Position numbers and translations under genes: made by a program | Origin: Delphinapterus leucas | Taxonomy: Eukaryota; Chordata; Mammalia; Artiodactyla; Monodontidae | NCBI RefSeq assembly: GCF_002288925.2 | Contig: NW_022098057.1 | Location: 63,231,641-63,295,640 of the forward strand | DNA length: 64,000 bases | Direction: 5' to 3' | Shown: in pieces, positions 35,601 to 47,100 of the stretch | Layout of the letters: each line of letters starts with the position of its first letter | Position numbering within the stretch: the stretch's first letter is position 1 | The notes under the pieces: model-generated | What the model was told of the DNA's origin: nothing | Databases searched by the model: none | The model's input: only the letters and a program-made list of their open reading frames with translations

Positions 35601-36144
35601 GGCCAAGCCTTGTGGGTGCGACTGGTGAGAGACGCCAACTCTCTAGGTTGTGGCGCCACCGTGGCTTGCGGACTCGAAGCTTTGAAGAGCATTTCCCAAA
35701 AGTTCCTTAGATTATTAACTTTCGTTTCCTGATGGAAGGCGTTAGAGAACATAACTTGATCTGCCCTTCAGGACCGTTGTTAAGGAATTTTGTTCCACAA
35801 GTTCTTAGGTAAACCCCTTGTATGACGTGTGTAGGTACTTATACTTTAATATGAGCAGTTTGTATACATCATCCTAGCAGCTGGTATGTCACAGCCGCGT
35901 AGCAAAAATATGTACCCTGTACTCGGGGCAAAGGTTAATTTCTTTTGCATTAGTTGGATACTGTTTCATTTGAGGTTGCAACATCTTAAATTCAAGATAT
36001 GCCGTTGGATTTTCCATATCTCTTATTATACTTAAAACATTAAGGTCTTGCAACTTGAAGGAGCACGGCATATGATTTGTACTATTGCATGTCAAATAAG
36101 ATTTCAGTAACAATTTGCTATTGTGCCTTTGATTGACCGAATAC

Positions 36145-36351
36145 TTTTTTTTTTTTTTTGCTGTACGTGGGCTTCTCACTGTTGCGGCCCCGCCCGCTGC
36201 GGAGCACAGGCTCCGGACGCGCAGGCTCAGCGGCCATGGCTTACGGGCCCAGCCGCTCCGCTGCATGTGGGATCTTCCCGGACCGGGGCACGAACCCGTG
36301 TCCCCTGCATCGGCAGGGGGACTCTCTACCACTGCGCCACCAGAGAAGCCC
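36145..36351 (-). mobile_element. CHR-2 type SINE, intergenic
   Basis: Poly-T, 'gctgtacgtgggcttctcac', right end 'gcgccaccagagaagccc'. TSD 'accgaatactttt' on both sides. Confidence 0.94.
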
Positions 36352-36621
36352 ATCACCGAATACTTTTTAAACATCAGGGATTCAAGTAGACGGCCCTTTG
36401 CCCTCAAAGAGTTTTTGATCTGGTTTTGGTCATACTAACGGTTAACGTTAAGTAATGAAAATGTTTATTATTCTTAGGCTAATGAGAGTTCAAAGAACTA
36501 TTCATGCCAGAACTACAGGCCAGTTGTTATGTCATCGTTTCTCACCTACATACCTCTGAACACACTGGGTGCCTAGTACAACTGCTATCAAACCACTAAA
36601 ACTGTATCATAATTGTGTTTC

Positions 36622-36815
36622 TAGAGTAGTAGTACTCAAACTTCAGGGTGCATCAGAATCATCTGGAAAGTTTGTTAAAATTGTTGGGGCCCTACTCCTG
36701 GAGTTTCTGATTCATAGGGTCTGGGGTGGGGCCCAAGAGTACGAATTTATAACATGTTTCCAGGTGATGTTGACCCTGCTGGTCTGCGGAATCACACTTT
36801 GAGAACCACTGCTCT
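36622..36815 (-). mobile_element. MER5A hAT-Charlie DNA transposon relic
   Basis: 'gtgcatcagaatcatctgga', 'gagtttctgattcatagggt', 'ctggggtggggcccaagag' and 'actttgagaaccactg' match MER5A in reverse with its terminal inverted repeat. Confidence 0.85.
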
Positions 36816-37439
36816 GGGTTATAGTTCCTTCAGGGTAGGGCAATAAAATAGCACTAAGGAAATACTCAGGAAAATGCTGAATGAATGAATAAATAGAGAA
36901 ATAAATGGGGGACAGGGAAAGGAAGTGGGAGAAGTAAAGATACCCTTGGCGGTGGGGAATAAACTAAGTTCTCTCTTCTTTGCCTTTGCTATTAACAAAA
37001 CCTGGTTTATAAGTTTTCTCAAAAGCACATTCTAGTAGATTTCTCCCCCTCACATCTTGCCTACAAATGTAATTTGACATTTCTAGAGTATTTTTCTAAT
37101 GTAAGGTTATCATGATCTGGATAACAAATTGTTTATCCCTTAGAATCATGGAGTAATAGAGCAGGAGAGGGGTCTTAGATATTATCTGGTCCAGTTTCCC
37201 CAGACCTAAGGAGGGAGCAACTATCAAATGCATTTGTAGAACTTGTAGATAGTGTCCACATGGTCCTGCTCTGCTGTCTTGCTTTCTCTCCCCAGCCTGA
37301 TAAGACTCCTAGAGAGCCTAATCTATTTCCTTTATTCCAATACTAAGTTGCATAACAGTTCTTATCCGTAATTTTATTACATTTAGACATTTTTTTTTCT
37401 AAAGGAGGACACCTTTAATTTTATAAGCACTAGGAAACT

Positions 37440-37830
37440 AAGCTTCATCCATTTATTCAGATATTGAATGTATTATGTGATAAGCACAAGTATACCAAAA
37501 CAAAACAGGCTGAGCCCTCAAGAGGCTTATTAAGTCCATACAATTAAAAAGTCTTCTAGAAGTGTGGTAAACAGTCCTGGAGGTATGCACAGCATGACTT
37601 GGAAGCACAACAAAGGGACATGTCTTTGACTTAGAGGTGGAGATGGTGTCAGACAAGAGTGGCCCGGAGAGTCTTACAAGAATTTAAGTGAAGTGCCAGC
37701 ACAAGGGCACATCTTCTCCAAGGAGTCTGGCATAACTGGAGCTTAAGGTGTTTTGTAATAGGGAATTTAAGCTTTTCCTGGAATCGAGTCACTGAAAGAT
37801 TTTAAATAGGGGAGTGACATAAGAATTATG
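37440..37830. mobile_element. Probable L2-type relic
   Basis: 'atttattcagatattgaat', 'gagccctcaagaggctta' and 'tgactcacatgg'-like later text resemble the common 'last of ... stock of animals/length' L2 region only loosely. Low certainty. Confidence 0.35.
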
Positions 37831-38044
37831 CTCATAGAGGATCCCAAGCCTAAAAAGGGATCTGTCATATTTGAGAGTGCACATTTTCCTCACTGTATCT
37901 TTGATTTGAAACTGTAAAATGTGTTACATTTCAATCCAGGCTAGTATAAACCCCCTGGAGAGTGCCTGTATATGTGTTCAACAGATTCAGCTGAATATAC
38001 AAGGAACAATTTAAGAATTTACTGACTCACATGGTAATTAGAAT

Positions 38045-38563
38045 TGAGTATTCCAACTACTTCATCCACACTTAAGGGGTCCAGAATATGCCACTGGGGC
38101 ATAAAATTTTTAGTAGAAGACATTGGAGTTCCTGAAATCCTGTCTGCCTAATAGCAGAGCCTCCCCAAAGAACTCCATTGCCATAAATCCCCTCACAGGG
38201 AGCAACCAGGGAAGATTAACTCATCACCAGAGACAGCGAGAAATCGACACCTAAACAGACTTTCGTTACAGAACTATCATATCTACCATCTATTTTCCTA
38301 AGGATCGTTTTATCTTTCCTAAAAATCATTGGCTTTCCCATTAGTGCTTTCTCCCCACAACTTCCTCTAAGTCATTTATAAGCGTACTTCACCCCCTTTC
38401 CCCTAGCAAGATGATATATAAGCCCCAAATTCTAACCACCCCTTTAAGTCACACTTCTGTGAACTTCCTCTAACTCGACTACAACTGTCTTTTCTTTCGC
38501 TAATCTGTCAGTTTAATTAGTAGGCTCTCAAACACAAAAGTGGGTAGTTTTTCCTCCCCAACA
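38045..38563 (+). mobile_element. Solo LTR of an old endogenous retrovirus
   Basis: Has a TATA-like 'gatgatatataagcccc', then 'gtcacacttctgtgaacttc' and 'aatctgtcagtttaattagt', ending 'cctccccaaca' as LTR R/U5 regions do. No internal viral genes are next to it. The left edge is uncertain. Confidence 0.6.
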
Positions 38564-38631
38564 ATTCAAAACAATGAAATTAGCTATTTCTCTCTTCACC
38601 AGCGAGAGAAATAACTAATTAAATGGTTTGA

Positions 38632-39108
38632 ACAGTGGTTCTCAATCCTGGGTAGTTTTTATTTTTTAAATAAATTTATTTATTTTTGGCTGCTTTGGAT
38701 CTTTGTTGCTGTGCACGGGCCTTCTCTAGTTGCAGAGAGCAGGGGCCACTCCTTGTTGCGGTGCGGGGCTTCTCATTTCAGTGGCTTCTCTTGTGGTGGA
38801 GCACAGGCTCTAGGCACTCTGTCTTCAGTAGTTGTGGCACGTGGGCTCAGTAGTTGTGGCATGTGGGCTTAGTTGCTCTGCAGCACGTGGGATCTTCCCA
38901 GACCAGGGCTTGAGCCTGTGTCCCCTGCATTGGCAGGCAGATTCTTAACTATTGCGCCACCAGGGAAGCCCCAATCTGGGGTAGTTTTTAAATGCTGCTG
39001 TCCGGGCCCCTGAAATTCTTATTTTATTGACCTGGATAGGACCTGGCATGATTATTTTTAAAAACTCCTAAAGTGATTTGAATGTGCAGCCAGGGTTGAG
39101 AACCACTG
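38632..39108 (+). mobile_element. MER20 hAT-Charlie element split by a SINE
   Basis: Left end 'cagtggttctcaatcctggg' and right end 'ccagggttgagaaccactg' are the terminal inverted repeats; 'gatttgaatgtgcagcc' is typical of MER20. A CHR-1 SINE sits between the halves. Confidence 0.85.
38661..38971 (-). mobile_element. CHR-1 type SINE inside MER20
   Basis: T/A-rich tail then 'tttggctgctttggatcttt', right end 'cgccaccagggaagcccc'. The flank 'ggtagttttta' is duplicated. Confidence 0.93.
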
Positions 39109-39454
39109 GATTAGATATTGTACTCTTTATTAAAGACACAAATTTCTTTTTCAGTTCATTTCTAATTAACTGGCCAACTTTTTACAGTTCACCAAATACT
39201 GAGTTCAAATTTTTATTTTTTAAATCGGTTATGCAACAAAGTTCCAAGTGAATAAGCGTCCTATTTATGACAGTGTTTTAAGCCACCTAATTGAAAGCAT
39301 TATATATTTAAAATTGAAATTGAATATTTTTAAAAACTTCTAATCATCACAATTATAGCTTCCTAAACTACTGAGCAATCCTGCCCCCAAAGATAAATAT
39401 GACAATGAGAAGAGATTTGAGAATATAAATATTTTAATCATTCACATAGCAAGC

Positions 39455-41075
39455 TCAGTATGTTTCAAATTCTTTATTATACATCATGGTTGCACAATTT
39501 GAGGCTGGTTAAATACAACTGTTTTTCAATTTTTCTTTGAATATTTTCCAGATTACTACATGCAAGTGACCATGAAAATATTTGGCATTTTAAAATTTTG
39601 AAACTCTGAACAGGCACTTACATGAAGGAAAACATTACCATTCACAGATATCCACATTTAAAATAGATGCTCCAGCACATGGTACCTGGAACCTTTTGCC
39701 AGTTAAGAAGTTGGTTACTGACCATTTTTCAAAGTGCCATAGTAGTAAAACAGGCTTAAAGAAATGTAATTTGGGTTACTTAGCTTACCCATAAAGTAAG
39801 GTTAACTGACAAGACTTGCACTGAAGTGTATAAAAAAATATTGGTACAAAAACCGATGAACCGTAAGTGAAAGTAGTTTCACACAACAGGCTTCAATTTA
39901 GTTCCTACACCCCACATTTAGTGTATTTGCGATCAGACCCCATGCATAGCATAAAAACAGATGACTGCAACCTTCTTTTTCAGAGGCTTTGAACAATACT
40001 TGAATATTAAAAAAAATTTAAACAGAGTGGATGAATTAGTTTAAATTTGAGTTTGAACTAGTCAACTTTCCAATTTAACAAACATGAAATTGTCGAGATT
40101 TGGGTAACTACATACTTCACCAGTTCTCCTGAGTCCCCCATCCTCAAATTTTCCCCTGAAAAGGGAAGAGAATATTTGCAAGAAAATTATATTTACATAT
40201 ATGTGCTAAAAAGATTCCTTAAATCAAAAAAATTTTTTTCAAAGTATTTATGGAAAAATTATATAGTTTTAACAAACTAAAATGCCAACATAGAGTCAAC
40301 TCCACATTGCAGAAAACATACCGTGGTACCTATCTGATAATAGTAGCAAAATGGTTACTTAATATGGTACCCCCCCCAAAAAAAGCTGCAATGACATGCC
40401 ACATAATCTCTTATGGAAAAAAATTTAATATTCACACCACAGAAGACTTCAAAGAGAACAAAATTCAGGAAGCCATGAAATGGTAGACTCAGAGGCACCT
40501 ACAGCGAAACACTCATATGCATTTCTCAAACACGTATGGAAAAACAAAAATGTAGTTTTCAAAAATATTGAGATGCCATGTTTTAAATCTTTGCAGGATT
40601 AAGGGCCACTCAGGTTTTTCTAATTTTATTTGAACACAAAACGTTTAATTTTTTGCGTGTAGAGAATAAGAGGTAATCATTAGCATGAAAAAGGAGAATA
40701 AAAGAATCTGTAATCAACATTATGCAGAAAGAAAGCAAAATTACAAATACCAACCTACTCACATGAAAATCTTTAATGTTTATGCTGATGTACAGCTGAG
40801 TGCTTATCATTAAATGAAAGTGTGTGGTTAAAAAAACAACAACACGGCAGTTTAAGAAAGTTCCAGTGTTTCAAAGAAAGCACTTTTTAAATGTATATAC
40901 ATGAAGAACATTTAGTTATGTCATAAAATATACTCAGCACTGTAAGATAAAGGAAGACTATCATAAATGGGGTTTTGGCCTTTTCCCCGCCCTACACGCT
41001 GCGACCATCTTTAACCTGCCGAACTTCAATCTCAACAGATATAGGAGTTTTTTTCTTTTTTTTCTCCTATTCAGT
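39455..41075 (-). other. VPS26A: VPS26A 3' untranslated region
   Basis: About 1.6 kb directly after the stop in which I recognise no interspersed repeat, unlike the repeat-dense DNA on both sides. It ends near the AATAAA at 39478-39473. A proximal AATAAA at 40630-40625 could give a shorter form. The exact cleavage site is inferred. Confidence 0.7.
39473..39478 (-). terminator. VPS26A: Candidate VPS26A polyadenylation signal AATAAA
   Basis: AATAAA on the minus strand about 1.6 kb past the stop, followed by T/G-containing sequence 25-40 nt downstream, as expected for a cleavage site. Confidence 0.6.
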
Positions 41076-41189
41076 TCACATTTCAGGCTGCTCAGCAGAT
41101 GCCTGCGATTCTGGCGATTCAAATCGCTGGTGAAAGTTTGTTCTCTGTTTCCTCAGTTTTTCAGGAGCTTTTCTCCACAAAATTATCTC
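41076..41189 (-). CDS. VPS26A: VPS26A exon 9, coding part (residues 291-327 and stop)
   Basis: Encodes EIILWRKAPEKLRKQR then the flexible tail ending ASAEQPEM, followed by TGA at 41078-41076. Acceptor TTCTAG. Confidence 0.96.
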   Translation of the reverse strand, partial: EIILWRKAPEKLRKQRTNFHQRFESPESQASAEQPEM

Positions 41190-44100
41190 CTAGAAGACAA
41201 ATGCAAGACAACAAATTAATGTCCTCATATTATTCCTTATATTTTCACCATAGAAATAATGCCACTTCAATTTTAACCATAACAAAACTAACTTCTTCCC
41301 TACAAAAGCCCTCCTCTTTCCTTATTGACTCACCTTCTTCCAATTCTAATATTGGGCCTCCCCTTCTGGCAACTCTGCTCCCCCCCCACCAACACCCATG
41401 CATGCCACCACCATGAATCCAATCTGGCACAAAGTTCTAGCTATTACTGCTTTAAAGAATTCCTAAAATCTACCTTTTGTTTGTTGTTCCACTGCCCTTA
41501 TCCAAATTCAAGCCCTTCTCACTTCAACCTTAGATACTAAAACAGCTTCCTGGTAGATGGTTCTCCCTTCCTTGCCTGATACCCCTTTCTAAGCTATCCT
41601 TCCTATCACTTCCAGATTAGTCTAAAACATTGCTTGGATGACTCTTCCAATAGTTCTCAAGTTCCTCCAGGATAAATCTCCAACCCGGCATTCAAGCCCT
41701 CCATAACATTTATCTAATTTATCAACATCACTCTCTTCCCTACCTAGACCCCAGTACCCCACCAGCCAAACTGGGTTACTCTCTGCATCTAACGCACTTC
41801 AAATTAAACTTTCCCTCCATCTTCCCCTTTATATTCTTCAAATCCCTCTTCCTCTGCCTAAGTCTTACCCTAACCAATACATCCTGAGATCTCTTCTCTT
41901 CTAAATTCTTAAAATTACTTGCTTCATAAAGTCATGGCACGCTGTTTGTTTTTTAACGAACATAGCAGAATTTAAACATCCAAATGAATGCCCGTGGGAA
42001 GTATATACTTACTCAATAGGGCCACAATATGTAATTGATTTGGAAATTGTAAATTTCATATAATCTAATTTGAAATTATAAATCACCTATGTTTAATTAT
42101 ACAGCATTATGGCAGCATTAGCAGAGTAACTTTTCTCTCTTCCAAATTACTGTCAAACTATTACTTAAGTTTTCTGTTAATTATACAATCTCTCTCTTTC
42201 CACATATCGGCAATGTGAGGGCCTTGAGGACAAACCATGTTTAAAAATGTAGCTTTGGTATTCATCACAGTACTCAACACAGAATAATCTTTTTTTTTCA
42301 GAATAATTTCTAATTTAGTTTTGAACACTCAGCTGACATTCAAATATTTATTAATCTGATTCCGAATACAGAAGACCATTCTAATCACAATCTTTTATTC
42401 AAAATTCACCAAAGGCTTTTAACTGATTTTCAAATGAGAACAAGTTTTATGATAAACATCTTATATTTAAAAAGTATTAGGGGGCTTCCCTGGTGGCGCA
42501 GTGGTTGAGAGTCTGCCTGCTGATGCAGGAGACGCGGGTTCGTGCCCTGGTCCGGGAAGATCCCACATGCCACAGAGCGGCTGGGCCCGTGAGCCATGGC
42601 CGCTGAGCCTGCACGTCCGGAGCCTGTGCTCCGCAACGGGAGAGGCCACAACAGTGAGAGGCCCGCGTACCGCAAAAAAAAAAAAAAAAGAAAGTATTAG
42701 GGACTTCCCTGGTGGCACAGTGGTTAAGAATACACCTGCCAATGCAGGGGACATGGGTTCAATCCTTGGTCCGGGAAGATGCCACATGCCGCGGAGCAAC
42801 TAAGCCCGTGAACCACAACTACTGAGCCTGTGCTCTAGAGCCCGCGAGCCGCAACACGCCTGGAGCCCACACGCCTAGAGCCCGTGCTCCGCAACAAGAG
42901 AAGCCACTGCAATGAGAAGCCCGTGCACCACAACGAAGAGTAGCCCCCGCTTGCCACAACTAGAGAAAGTCCGCACACAGCAACAAAGACCCAACGCAGC
43001 CATAAATTTTAAAAAAAAGTATTAGATTTGGGTCATCTCAAAAACATTTATAAGAAGATTGTTTAATTATGGAAAAATGGAAACCCCCAAATCCATCAAG
43101 TTGATGCAGTCATTAAAAGTGATAAAGGAAATCTTTGTCGATAAAGGAAAGCTATTCAAGATACTATTGACTGAAAAAACAAATTAAAGAACAATATGCA
43201 TAATAATCATCTAAAAGCACATATACCAATTTGTCTAGAAAACTAATCACAATGGTGGCGGAATTTTTGTTGACCTTTTACTTCATTCTGTTTTTTATTG
43301 CCTGATTTTTTTTTTTTTAACAAGTAGCAGGTATTGTTTTTATAAAAAACAAAGGTTTCAAGAGAAAAATAAAAGCCTTGCCAGGGACCTCCCTGGTGGT
43401 CCAGTGGTTAAGACTCGTCACTTCCACTGCAGGGGCCGCGGGTTCGATCCTTGGCAGGGAAACTAAGATGCCGCGTGCCGCAAAATTAAATTTAAAAAAA
43501 ACAAAACAAAACAAAAGCCCTGCCAAATTATAGCCCATTCTGGAGTCCTGCAGAATGACCAGGAAGAGATGGATTACAACATAGTTCCATTCATGCTTAC
43601 TTCTATAACATACTGTCAGTGTTTTCACTTACTTAGAAACCCCCACTTGCTCAGTACAATAAAGCTTAGAAAAGTGGCTGCTTTCCAGGTGTTTTTGGAA
43701 TTGCCACAGAACAAAATAACATCTGGGTGGCACCATACCTGCTGCTTGAAGTACCTCCTGTCTTCCTCGTCAACAAGGACTAGATTCAAAAAGTACCTTA
43801 CTGAAAATTTTTTGTTCACATCTCTCATTGTTGGAGTTGGGTCATAGCCTGCTAAAAACAGTCTTATTGGAATTGATTCACCTGAAAGAAAAGCAATTCC
43901 CATTTAATTCTAAAGGATGATTAAATATATCAATAGTTACATAACACCTAAAACTAAGCATCATAGAGAAGACATTAATGCTTCAGTTCCTCACAAGACA
44001 GCAGCATAACAAAAGCTTTAGACAAGGGTTTCTCAGCCTTGACACTATTGACATTTTAGGCCCGATAATTCTTTGTCATGGATAAGGTCCTATGCACTGT

Positions 44101-47100
44101 ATGAAGTTCAGCAGCATTCCTGGCCTCTACCCACAAGATGCCAGTAGCAGTCCCCAAATATGATAACCAAAAATGTCTCCAGGCATTGCCAAATGTCCCC
44201 TGGGGAGGGGGGACCAAAACTGCCCCTAGATGAGAACCACTGCTCTAGAGCCAAAATGCCTGGATTTGAATCCCAACTCCAGCCAAGTCACTTAACCATC
44301 TGTTTCATCTGTACCATAATTTCTAATCATGTGTATAAATTCTTGAATACTTATTACTAATTCACCCAAAGCAACAAACATGTTCAGAATGATGACATTC
44401 CTTCATTAGCAATGAAGCAATAGCAAAAAGATTGCTATTCAGATTCTCATGGCTTCTCTTTTTCTAAGAATAATTATTTGCATATTCTGCTTTGAATCCT
44501 TTTTATGTAATACTTTTCTTATGTATATCTATTTCCTTAAAGATGTACAACCCATCACTTTACATAAAAATTTGTGGCTGCTGGAATTTTACAAAGTTAT
44601 GTTGCATAACACAAGAGTACACACACAAGAGTCCTGGAGTCAGAAACCCCTGGACTCAAACTCCAACTGTGCAATGACTAGCTATTGAAGGAAACCAGAA
44701 TATGTCACCGAAAAATATTCCTCTTTGACATACAGATTATTTTGAGCTGAAGGCAATTAAGCAGCAGCAAAATCAGAAAAGAATCCCCTGTTCTGCCTAA
44801 AGGCAGGATATAAATTCTCCTTTTACTGAAGACAGCCTCTTTTCAGGCCAGGGATGGCACCAGAGGAATATGCAAACAAGCCTACTCCATTGGTTTTCTC
44901 CCACATATTTACCTGCCCGTAGTTTGCCGCCCTGGGAAGCCTAAACTGCTCTCCTTTGCCCAGTCATTTCTCTCCAAATTTATTGTTCTTTTGAAGATGC
45001 TATATAAGCTGAAATTCTAAGTCACAGCTTTGAGTTACTTTTTTGTTGAGGTTTCTCCTGGGTGATGTGTACTGCATGCATTAATCAACTGCTTTTCTCT
45101 TATTAATCTTTTTGTTAAAGAATTCCAGCTGAAAATCTAAGACGGGTAGAGGGAAAGTTCTGCCTCCCCTACAGTATATCACCTTTAACAAGTTTTTTAC
45201 CTCTACATCTCAGTTTCATGTATAAAATAAGGGCTACCACTACCTAACTCAAAGTGTGGTAGGGAACTTGACAGCGCCTGAGAATACAATGCCTCATCTA
45301 TAGTTGGTACTCAGTAAATGGTAACTACTCTTTGAAGTAATTACTAACAGAGTAAGAAAAACCCAAAGACATAAATTTAAAATGATAAATACTGGCTTCA
45401 TTGTCTTAGACACTGAAAATTATCTACTAAGGGAACTGCTTATTTTCTTGAGGGCTATATAAGAACTCCAAAATCCCACAGAAATGAATACTCAATTATA
45501 CTACACCTTATGTTCAGCGTGAGTAAAAAAGATTTACAGAGAGAAACTACGGTAACAAAAGATAATTAAAATATTATAAATTCAGAACTAGGGAAGAGAT
45601 ATCCATAAATGTCTCTTCTAAATTCTAAATTTAAACTGAGTAAAAAATTAAACCTTATTTCAAACTAGAAAGTACTAGTATAGTCTTCTCAGCATTTATA
45701 CAAAGATGATCTTAAAAATCATTGTAAGAATCATTTTAAGAATTCACAGATATATTCACACTGAATAAATACTTTCAAACTAATCTGCCATGAACAGTGC
45801 TATCTGCACTACCTGTAACTTAAAAGTAAATGAAAAGTGTATTACCTTTTACTGGTGCACCATCCATTATTTCATATTTAGCGATTGTTTCTGTTTCTGT
45901 TGTGGTACTGGGTCCTAGTGCAATAATGTAAATGATATTAATTTAAATACTGCTAGAATATGATCTCCAGACTTATACCTTCTTCCTATTTTCTGACTAC
46001 ATTATTTTAGTACTAATTTACTTTCCCCTTTTGTGAAAATGTTGATCATTCTTTTCTATTTCTTGATCTACACTTACTTACCACCCAACTGAAGGTCTCA
46101 CTCCCTTCCTCCCAAAGGTAATTCAGTAGACTCTTGAAAAACTGCAGGGGCTGGAGCGCTTGACCGTACACACAGGAAAACGTGTGTATAATTTATAGTC
46201 CATTCTCTGTATCCTCCACTCCTCCCTATCCACGGTTCCTCCCTATCTGTGGATTCAACCAACTGCAGATCATGTAGTAGTGTAATATTTACTACTGAAA
46301 AAAATCCGCTATAAGTAGACCCATGCAGTTCAAACCTCATGTTATTCAAGGGTCAACTGTATACAGTTCAGAAATAATCTTCACAGACTTCCTTCTATCA
46401 TTTCTAATATCTGCTAAAATAGAAACTATCAATGCACAGCAGTGCACTGACATGCTAGTTTTCTCTGCAACACCCAAAATGTTTTCTCTTGTTAACTTTA
46501 ACATAGACAAAACATCAAAGTGAATACCTGACATACATACAGTTCTTTTAAACAGTCAATGATATAAGTTTAAAAGGTAAACTAAAACATATAGTAATGA
46601 TCCCAATGTTGTAAAATATATAATATGCAAAGGCTAAGGTCTGTTCTGGATTATGAGTACAAATTATTTTTTATTTAAAATTTTCCAGAACCGAACATAA
46701 TTTTTATAGCTAGAAAAAAATGTTTAAATAAACAATTTCTTTTTAAACAACAAATGGGAACCTGAAGTTTGGTTTTAATATCTTTAAATCACTTTAACTT
46801 TTTTTTTTTTAATTTTTTTCCCCCAGTCTGTGGCTTGTCTTTTTATTCTCTAAACCATAGACAGTTTTTTTTTTTAATTAATTAATTTATTTTATTTTTG
46901 GCTGCCTTGGGTCTTCGTTGCTGTGCACGGGCCTTCTCTAATTGTGGCGAGCGGGGGCTACTCTTCATTGAGGTGCGCAAGCTTCTCATTGCTGTGGCTT
47001 CTCTTGTTGCGGAGTGCAGGCTCTAGGCGCACAGGCTTCAGTAGTTGTGGCATGCAGGCTCAGTAGTCGTGGCGCATGGGCTTAGTTGCTCTGAAGCATG

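Noticed and set aside
36123..36438. Overlapping 70-100 codon frames in several SINEs (for example 18534-18749, 28176-28445, 42467-42803, 47381-47750)
   Set aside because: All coincide with CHR SINE bodies and repeat the same peptide themes ([15 protein letters not shown]); they are by-products of GC-rich repeats.
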